The notes beneath the pieces were generated by a model. It saw nothing but the letters and a program-made list of their open reading frames with translations, made no database searches and was not told where the DNA came from. A program made the translations under genes and the position numbers. Source: Wurfbainia villosa (lineage: Eukaryota > Streptophyta > Magnoliopsida > Zingiberales > Zingiberaceae). From it: a stretch of DNA of 64,000 bases. Below, piece by piece: positions 56,740-64,000 of the stretch. Numbering within the stretch: the stretch's first letter is position 1; every line of letters begins with the position of its first letter. The stretch spans positions 62,144,288-62,208,287 of the forward strand of contig CM046006.1 of NCBI GenBank assembly GCA_025175895.1. The letters are read 5' to 3'.

Positions 56740-57019
56740 CGTGGGAGCTTGTGGTTCAAATTATTAATTTCTTATCTATGTACCTGAATAGATAATGTCC
56801 CTATTCCTTTTATAACAAATCTGTCATTAAAAGGAATAAATTATCCATTCATAATTTAGAAACCGAAAGCAATTCTTTCTAAATAAAGGTACATAAAGAA
56901 AATTCTTAAGAACCAAAAATTTTATTTTTCTCAAAAGATAAATAAAATATCTCCCACTGCAATAGCCGCCATCTTCATGGCATTGCCCAAGTAAATGGTA
57001 ATATTCCTTTTAGCTAGTC

Positions 57020-57460
57020 GTGTTTCTGGAACCCACACAGTGTTCTGCGGACATGATTAGTGGCTCTCGTAACAGTGCCGTAGATAATGCCTCTAACCAT
57101 GTTTCAACGACTGGACCAAAAGATATACATTTGTTCTTGCTTCGGATTGGGATAATCCTTCTTCTTATGTCCAGTCTGCTAGTAAGTGAAGTACTTTCCT
57201 TTTGGCTTCTTCACTCCTCCCTGAGATCCTCCCACCACATTTGCTCCACCTTGTTTCTGCTTCTTCTTGCCTTTTGGCTTAGAAGTAGAAACCTTTTTGA
57301 GCAACCATGGCTTGAGGATACTCTTCGAAGAGTGCATACTATACTTCCTAGCAGATAAGACAACATCTAGATTCTTTTCCAATCAATATTACTTGGGAAC
57401 AGTAAGTTTATTTCCTTTAGTATCAAAATAAGTGGACTGAAAGTCATTTTGAAAATCCTA
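57020..57460 (-). pseudogene. gag: Gag and protease relic of element H
   Basis: Starts near 57453 with MTF but most of the capsid region is deleted: a few N-terminal residues pass directly to the Lys-rich linker (KVSTSKPKGKK, 57310-57270). The zinc knuckle at 57150-57200 reads YFTY..QTGH...DYP: all three Cys positions are Tyr and one codon is a stop. A protease remnant near 57050-57100 keeps TRATNHV, showing the same Gly-to-Arg change as element B. Confidence 0.82.
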
Positions 57461-58496
57461 AGAATCACAATGATCAAAACTTTAGATTTCAAATATTATT
57501 GATTCCTCAAAACAATAAAATTCCGAAATCAACCAACACCTCAAAACACCGAGAATTTCGTATGCCACTCTGTGTGGACGTATACGAATTCTACATTTGT
57601 AAGAGGAGGTTTTACCCATTAATTTTATTATCTTGTCAACCTTACTTTTTGACAAATAAAATTAATAGTTTGTTCCTCTTTAGCCCTACAAATAAAAGCA
57701 GTGACTCCTATGGGGAGGATACTTTTATTTGCATCTAAGTGTGCACCATTACACGATACTAAGGGAATTATTTTGGATTATGTGTCTTACCTCTGTGGAA
57801 GTACACACGCTCCTAGATAATTTCCTATAACCATTATTTGACCTAGTGATCCGCAAACAAACCCGTCCTCGGGGAGGAAGGCACTCAGAGCCAACACACA
57901 AGTTTGTTTGCATCACACGTCAAATTGTAATGGAGGCCACGGGAATTAATTAAAATGTCCCTCTCCCACTTAGTAAATTGAAAATGAGGAATTTTCAAGC
58001 ACACACAACATGCATATAAAACAAATCAGCAATAAATATGGAAAAATCAGAATTTTTTCAACTATTATGGCATTGTTCTCCAATATGCGTCCAGTCGTGT
58101 CGCCACCTCGTCCGCTCCTCCTATGCCATGTACGAGCCATCCGGAGATCCGAGCCGCGAATAAAATCTATTTTATTTTACATCCATCGATCCTATACTCC
58201 ACGAGGGAGTGTACATGAAATCTAGATCGAAAGTAAAATAAAATAAAGAGTGGCTAAACAATGTCGTATTTAATTACAAAAATTAAATACTAATCTAGCC
58301 TCGTCAACCCCGAGGATTCAAATAATATACAATCATACACAAACAATCACATACACACATATAGCCATAATAGTCGGATCTTATGCCTGCAACCAAAAAG
58401 TTAGCCTACACACATCCTACTATTATCCGGCATACAAAATATATGATATGTGCATGAAAGTAACCGAATCCATAACACACAAAACCGGAAACCATG
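57461..58496 (-). other. Untranslated leader of element H
   Basis: Collinear with the leader of element B. Contains 'agtggctaaacaatg' and 'ggaggcactcagagccaac'-type blocks. No gene seen. Confidence 0.7.
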
Positions 58497-58508
58497 GCTC
58501 TGATACCA
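58497..58508 (-). promoter_or_regulatory. Primer-binding site of element H
   Basis: Minus-strand TGGTATCAGAGC, exact, two bases from the 5' LTR end at 58511. Confidence 0.92.
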
Positions 58509-58510
58509 CT

Positions 58511-61044
58511 TGTTGGCAATGTGCTAATCCTCAGAATGCTCATCGACTCCCATGTCCCCGGATTAAAATTTTCACTAATGAAAACTAATCCGGATGGGAT
58601 GAGTTTCCTAAGCACAACCAATTCGTCGTCGTGCTAACGACTCGAGCGATCGGTTGAACAAACTAGTTGTTCAAGCAACACAACTCTTCTAGTCTGTTAG
58701 CCGCGGAAGAGACGACGGACGGATCTCCGGTTTTTGTGTTTCTTATCGGGGTCCACGATTATACAAATACATGCAAATGTAAACTAGTATAATCAACATA
58801 CACTAACATAAAGAACATAAGCTAGCATATCAATAAGAACATGCAAAGAACAATAATAAAAGTTACAAAACTTTTATACCTCTTGATCTTCTATCGTATG
58901 TCCTAACCTCCTTGTAGACTTCGTGTGGGCGAAGATCCTCCACAAGTTAAAGCTTCTTAGATCTTCTTCAATCCAAAGAAAGAAGAACTCTCTTTCCCTT
59001 CTTGCTTGAGCCAACCACCAATCCACAAAGGATTGATGCCGCCGGCTCCAAGAATAGAGAGAACATAATGGAAACAACCAAGGAACCGAACTAGGGACAA
59101 ACCCTAGCTTCTAGTGCCGCCGGCCAAGAGGAAAAGAAGAGGAAAAGAGGAATAGGTTGGGCACCGCCAAAAGTATAGGAAAAAGGATAGGAACCGGCCA
59201 ACACCCTAGGAAGAAGAAGAACACTTCCCCTATAGTTGCCACCCACCTTACTTTCCAAACCCTAGCCGCCCAACCAAGCTTCCTTTGGATTTCTTGCCGC
59301 CCAAGGTAGAGGAAGAGAAGATAGTGGCCGACCAACCCTCTTAGGAAGAAGAAGAGCCCTTCCCCTATAGTTGCCGCCCAACCATTGCTTCCAAACCTAG
59401 CCGCCCAATCCAAAGAGCCAAACCCTAATCTAATTAGGGTTTCCTCCATGGGGTTTCTTGCCGCCCAAGCATGGTGGAGAGGAGAGATCTAGGAGCTAGC
59501 CACCTCCAAGGAAGAAGACAAGCTCCTCCATAGGTTGCCGCCCACTCTCCATTCCCACCTTGGCCGCCCAACCTAAGGAGCCAAAACCCTAATTAGGGTT
59601 TCCTCCTTAAGGTTGCTTGCTGCCCAAGCAATGCTAGGCAAAACCCTAATTTCCTTAGCATCTATCATGAACCATTAAACTTGTTGCCGCCCAACCCATA
59701 GCCACCCTTTTATAGAGTTAGGGTTAGGCCTTGGTTTAATCTCCACCGTCGGATCTAGGGTTTCATCCCAACCGTCGGATCTAGGGTTTTATCCCAACCG
59801 TCGAATCTAGGGTTTCATCCCATCCGTCGGATCTAGAAATTTAATCTCGACCGTAGGTTCTAGAGATTTAATCTCAACCGTCGGTTCTAGGGTTTTAATC
59901 CCAACCGTCGGATCTAGAGATTTAATCTCAACCGTCGGTTCTAGAGATTCAATCTCAACCGTCGGTTCTAGAGATTCAATCTCAACCGTCGGTTCTAGGG
60001 ATTTAATCCCAACCGTCGGATCTAGAGATTTTAATCTCAACCGTCGGTTCTAGAGATTTAATCTCAACCGTCGGTTCTAGAGATTTAATCTCAACCCTCG
60101 GATCTAGAGATTTGTTTTCCATCATTTGATCTAGACTTCATGAGGTTTATATTAGGCTACGATAGGGACCATGAGGAGGAGTTGGGTCTTGGCCACCTGA
60201 TGGATCGGAACCACACAAACTTGATCCATCAATGATGTTCCATTCCACTAGAGGATCATCATCGAACTACCTCACCAACCCCCATAAATTAATATGGGCT
60301 CCTTATATTATTTGTACATTCATCTCTCCGTGTTTAAGATATCGAATGTTCGTCAATTGATTGATTTACTGACCATCAATCAATTAACATCTAACTCCTA
60401 GAGTAGTACCACTCAACCTTATCATCATGTTGACTAAGTCAACCTGCAGGATTTACATGATGAACCTTATGAGCTCCTCAAGGGGACATCATCAACCTAA
60501 TACATAGGACACGGTTTCCTCCTATAATCAACGGCACACCATGTAAATAATATCATTTCCCAACTTACCGGGCATATTGATTTAATCCATAGAAATCTCA
60601 CCCTCTGGTAAATCAAAGAAATAAATATTAAGTACATGTGCCCGTTATTATATCGGGATTAAGAGCATGTACAACATAATATCCGAGGTCCAATTCAATT
60701 ATGTAGTCAGCAATAAATTGGATCACCTCTATGTCGGTCCTGCTCAATACACCTAAGTGTACTAGTGTAACTCTATGTTCAAGACAAAACAATACCAAGC
60801 TACACTACAACCATGCCAATGGTTTGTCCAAAACCATCTTAGTTGTGAGCCTTTACTTATATTCTACAAGGGACTGATAACATGATCTTCTGTGCCGCAC
60901 CCAGGCACCATGTTATCTACAATGTAAAATATTAGACAATATGCACACATATAAATATAACGTGCAAACAATGATCATGTGATTCTTATTTCAAAATAAA
61001 GATGTTCATATAAAAGAGCTAGGCTTTCAGTATACATCCCAACA
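58511..61044 (-). repeat. 5' LTR of element H
   Basis: 2534 bp, nearly identical to 51739-54287. Contains the TTGCCGCCCAA-rich units (59121-59636), TATA box (59714-59707) and 14 units of the 27-bp repeat (59746-60118). Confidence 0.92.
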
Positions 61045-61130
61045 TGAAGGACCACATTGACCCCCCCCCTCAAGCCTATTCGTCCTCGAAGGACATCCTT
61101 TGCTTGATACCCGATCCTCAACCCACCAAG

Positions 61131-61263
61131 ACTTCCTGTCAACTGTCTTGTCCTCCTGACCCAGCTGGACTTCCTGCCAGTTGTCCAGCCCTTCTGGCCC
61201 AACTAGAATTCCTACCAGTTGTTCAGTCTTCCCGACCCAACTAAACTTCCTACCTGGTATTTG
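61131..61263. repeat. 38-bp tandem repeat inside TRIM N
   Basis: Units start at 61131, 61169, 61207 and 61245, each with 'acttcctnccagttgtccagtcctcctgacccaact'-like sequence. Non-coding. A run of nine C lies just left at about 61062-61070. Confidence 0.85.
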
Positions 61264-61920
61264 GTTCTCTTGATCCGAACATGGGAGCTCAACTTCCTTC
61301 GTTCGAGGTTCATGGCTTGACATTGACTATGGCTCTGATACTAATTGTTAGTGCCTATAAGATCCATATTTCTCCACAATGGTATGATATTGTCCACTTT
61401 GGGCCTAAGCCCTCATGGATTTGTTTTTGGGCTTTACCTAAAAGACCTCAAACCAATGGATATATCTTTTCATCTTATAAGCACATGATCTTTTCCATGT
61501 CTTACCAATGTGGGACTTTGATTGTATTCCCATTACTCCAACAATCTTCCCATGGAGTCCCTCACTAAAGCTCTCTTCGTCCATCTACGTCCCTCAGATG
61601 CACTAAGCCCACGGCTCCTCCAGTGTCATCCTTCGTGTCTCGCCCTGAAGTCTACTTCCTTTGGCTTCGCTCCAATGCTCCTCGTCCGACGGTCCCTCGG
61701 ATGCACCAAGCGAACAACTTCCGCAATGTCATCCTTCACTGACTCAAGGACCCGAGCCATGAGATGGTGAACTCGCCAATGCTTCATCAAGTCAACACAT
61801 GTGAGATTCACTTAAGTCCTGCACAACTTAAATACACATATCAAATCACATAACAACCTAACTTAAACCCTTTGCCACACACATTAAAACCAAACCATAC
61901 TTGGGTTGATTGCCCTAACA

Positions 61921-62475
61921 ATCTCCCCCTTTTTTATGTGTGGCAACATGTTTAAGTTAGGGAAACATTAACAAAACACTAAGGAAAGGAAAGCATGTAA
62001 ACATAACATGAGTATCAAAATACTCTCCCTTAATACATGCAACTCTTCCTTAACACATGCTAATTCTTCCCCTAGCATGATTAACTTAAACTCTCACATT
62101 TCTCCCCCTTTGACACCATCAAAAACATCTAACATATGTTATACAATATGGCATCAAAGTCTAAAGGAAGAAAAATACCAAAACCAGGCTTAAACTTACT
62201 TAAAACAGGTTACTGTGCTCGTACATAGTACATCAGTCGACTGGTTCAGACCAGCAGTCGACTGGAACATGTAAACCCCGATTTTTGATTTCTGAACCCA
62301 ATTTCAAAAATGCATAAAAATTCCAAAAAATTCAAAAAATTACAAAATTTGGGGAACACATTTCTAATGAGTTCCTTTATCAAGGAAAAATAATTTTTCA
62401 TGAAAATTCAATCAATTATTGAAAGTAAGGTAAAATCTCAAAAGTTTGAAAATGACTCAATTATGTATCAACTTG
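61921..62475 (-). mobile_element. Element L, 3' non-coding region
   Basis: Polypurine tract on the minus strand (AAAAAAGGGGGAGAT, 61935-61921) next to the 3' LTR, more G-rich words (near 62100), CAGTCGACTG copies at 62232-62265, and an AT-rich stretch ending 'ttatgtatcaacttg', like the E region near 22970. No coding sequence. Cut at 62475 by LTR M. Confidence 0.75.
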
Positions 62476-63393
62476 TGTTGGGATGTATACTGAAAGCCTA
62501 GCTCTTTTGTATGAACATCTTTATTTTGAAATAAGAATCACATTATCATTGTTTGCACGTTATATTTATATGTGTGCATATTGTCTAATATTTTACATTG
62601 TAGATAACATGGTGTCTGGGTGCGGCACAGAAGATCATGTTATCAGTCCCTTGTAGAATATAAGTAAAGGCTCACAACCAAGATGGTTTTGGACAAACCA
62701 TTGGCATGGTTGTAGTGTAGCTTGGTATTGTTTTGTCTTGAACATAGAGTTACACTAGTACACTTAGGTGTATTGAGCAGGACCGACATAGAGGTGATTC
62801 AATTTGTTGCTGACTACATAATTGAATCGGACCTCGGATATTATGTTGTACATGCTCTTAATCCCGATATAATAACGGACACATGTACTTAGTATTTATT
62901 TCTTTGATTTACCAGAGGGTGAGATTTCTATGGATTAAATCAATATGCCCGGTAAGTTGGGAAATGATATTATTTACATGGTGTGTCGTTGATTATAGGA
63001 GGAATACGTGTCCTATGTATTAGGTTGATGATGTCCCCTTGAGGAGCTCATAAGGTTCATCATGTAAACCCTGCAGGTTGACTTAGTCAACATGATGATA
63101 AGGTTGAGTGGTACTACTCGAGGAGTTAGATGTTAATTAATTGATGGTCAGTAAATCAATTAATTGACGGACATTCGATGTCTTAAACACGGGGAGATGG
63201 ATGTACAAATAATATATGGAGCCCATATTAATTTATGGGGTTGGTGAGGTAGTTCGATGATGATCCTCTAGTGGAATGGAACATCATTGATGGATCAAGT
63301 TTGTGTGGTTCCGATCCATCGGGTGGCCAAGACCCAACTCCTCCTCATGGTCCCTATCGTAGCCTAATATAAACCTCATGAAGTCTAGATCAA

Positions 63394-63625
63394 ATGATGG
63401 AAAACAAATCTCTAGATCCGACGGTTAGGATTAAATCCCTAGAACCGACGGTTGAGATTAAATCTCTAGATCCGACGGTTAGGATTAAATCCCTAGAACC
63501 GACGATTGAGATTAAATCTCTGGATCCGACGGTTGGGATTAAAACCCTAGAACCAACGATTGAGATTAAATCTCTAAATCCGACGGTTGAGATTAAAACC
63601 CTAGAACCGACGGTGGAGATCAAAC
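63394..63625. repeat. 27-bp minisatellite in LTR M (9 units)
   Basis: Alternating 'gatccgacggttaggattaaatcccta' and 'gaaccgacggttgagattaaatctcta' variants, ending about 20 bp before TATATAAAAG. Confidence 0.9.
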
Positions 63626-63644
63626 CAAGGCCTAAACCTAACTC

Positions 63645-63654
63645 TATATAAAAG
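63645..63654 (+). promoter_or_regulatory. TATA box of LTR M
   Basis: TATATAAAAG in ACTCTATATAAAAGGGAG, directly after the 27-bp array. Confidence 0.65.
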
Positions 63655-64000
63655 GGAGAGGAAAGGTTGGATAAGTTGGGCGGCAAGATTATAGGAAGAA
63701 AAAGTTTACTAATTCCTTGCTACCCTTGGGCGGAAAGAAAATTGGGAATTAGTTCCTATATTTTTGGCTACCTCATCAATAACCAACTTTCTCCTAAGTT
63801 CTATAAATAGGGGCTTAGGCTTGGTTGAAAAAAAAGAATAGATGAAAAACCTAATTGAGACAAGGTTGCTTGGGCGGCAAGAAAAGGAGATTAGGGTTAG
63901 GGTTTGGTTGATAATGTTGGGCGGCAAGGCTTCTCCTTCTTCCAATTGTTGGCCGGCAACCCATCCTCCCTATTCCTCCTTGATTTGGCCGGCACCCAAG

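Larger units (their letters stand above)
51739..61044 (-). mobile_element. Element H, complete but defective Ty1/copia with 2.5-kb LTRs
   Basis: Minus-strand order: 5' LTR (61044-58511), primer site (58508-58497), leader, gag relic, pol relic, polypurine tract (54297-54288), 3' LTR (54287-51739). Target duplication TGAAG at 51734-51738 and 61045-61049. Same subfamily as B by Pol, with longer LTRs like M. The LTR pair is nearly identical, yet gag and pol are badly broken. Confidence 0.9.
51518..61543 (-). mobile_element. TRIM N with 198-bp LTRs, split by element H
   Basis: Two 198-bp LTRs (51518-51715 and 61346-61543), TGTTGGAGTA... on the minus strand ending ...GGCACTAACA. Target duplication ATCTT at 51513-51517 and 61544-61548. 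Primer site TAGTATCAGAGC (minus, 61343-61332), polypurine tract (minus GAGGGGGAGGGGGAT) at 51716-51730. Only about 320 bp of its own internal DNA, no coding. It resembles the widespread plant TRIM LTR type with CCCAAAAG and 'cccaaagtggataatatcataccattgtggag' words, but I do not assign a family name. A TATA-like CTTATAAG sits in each LTR. Confidence 0.88.
51133..61920 (-). repeat. 3' LTR of element L, split by TRIM N
   Basis: On the minus strand starts TGTTAGGGCAATCAACC at 61920 and ends CGATCCTCCAACA at 51133. LTR sequence is 51133-51517 and 61549-61920; N fills the rest with the ATCTT duplication. Same family as solo LTR P. A polypurine tract beyond 61920 marks it as a 3' LTR. Confidence 0.82.
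62476..64000 (+). mobile_element. LTR M (plus strand), right end outside window
   Basis: Starts TGTTGGGATGTATACTGAAAGCC and follows the H LTR in reverse order along its visible length, including nine units of the 27-bp repeat (63394-63625), TATATAAAAG at 63645, and GGGCGGCAAG words. At least 1525 bp; whether it is a solo LTR or the 5' LTR of a full element cannot be seen. Confidence 0.88.

Noticed and set aside
1..64000. Host genes, tRNA or rRNA genes between the elements
   Set aside because: Every stretch over 300 bp could be assigned to an LTR, a coding relic or an element's non-coding region; no tRNA cloverleaf or rRNA sequence recognised. The tRNA-like words are primer-binding sites.

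Overview
This window is plant nuclear DNA made of LTR retrotransposons inserted into one another. I see no host protein gene, tRNA, rRNA or CRISPR array. Ty1/copia Gag-Pol relics, LTRs of 0.2-2.5 kb bounded by TG...CA, primer-binding sites matching plant initiator tRNA-Met (TGGTATCAGAGC) and 5-bp target duplications point to a repeat-rich angiosperm. The species cannot be named from this; a monocot is a guess.

Layout, with letters assigned here. Q is an LTR at 1-1834. G is a minus-strand Sirevirus-type fragment at 1835-4608. F is an old minus-strand element at 4609-47461. Its single gag gene is cut into four pieces by three insertions: solo LTR P (5218-15780, itself holding the Angela-like element A at 5846-15691), gag-only element D (15894-28467, holding gag-only element E at 20567-27128), and copia element B (28507-44323, whose 5' LTR holds Sirevirus-type element C at 28798-35930). 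F sits in the 3' end of J (remnant 47462-47955). J's LTR is cut by K (47956 onward, minus). K is cut by L (51133 onward, minus). The LTR of L holds a TRIM, N (51518-61543), and N holds copia element H (51739-61044). The 3' non-coding part of L is cut at 62476 by LTR M, which runs off the window. Exact 5-bp target duplications are visible for P (CTTAG), D (GATTC), E (ATGGG), B (GACAT), C (GTGTG), N (ATCTT) and H (TGAAG), which fixes the nesting order.

Function. A, B, C, G and H carry gag and pol relics with stops, frameshifts or deletions. None can encode a full polyprotein. D and E carry only gag (two zinc knuckles plus a coiled coil) followed by 1.5-1.9 kb of conserved non-coding sequence; F, K and L look like the same class. 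E has an uninterrupted gag. These look like non-autonomous Sirevirus derivatives that would need Pol supplied in trans.

Most interesting signals: three independent insertions within about 147 bp of one ancestral gag; LTR pairs that agree except for a U3 block where palindromic motifs are swapped; a 27-nt copy of the LTR terminus kept inside the 3' non-coding region of three elements; a 27-bp minisatellite just upstream of the LTR TATA box; and inactivating changes shared between copies, suggesting that defective elements have been mobilised.
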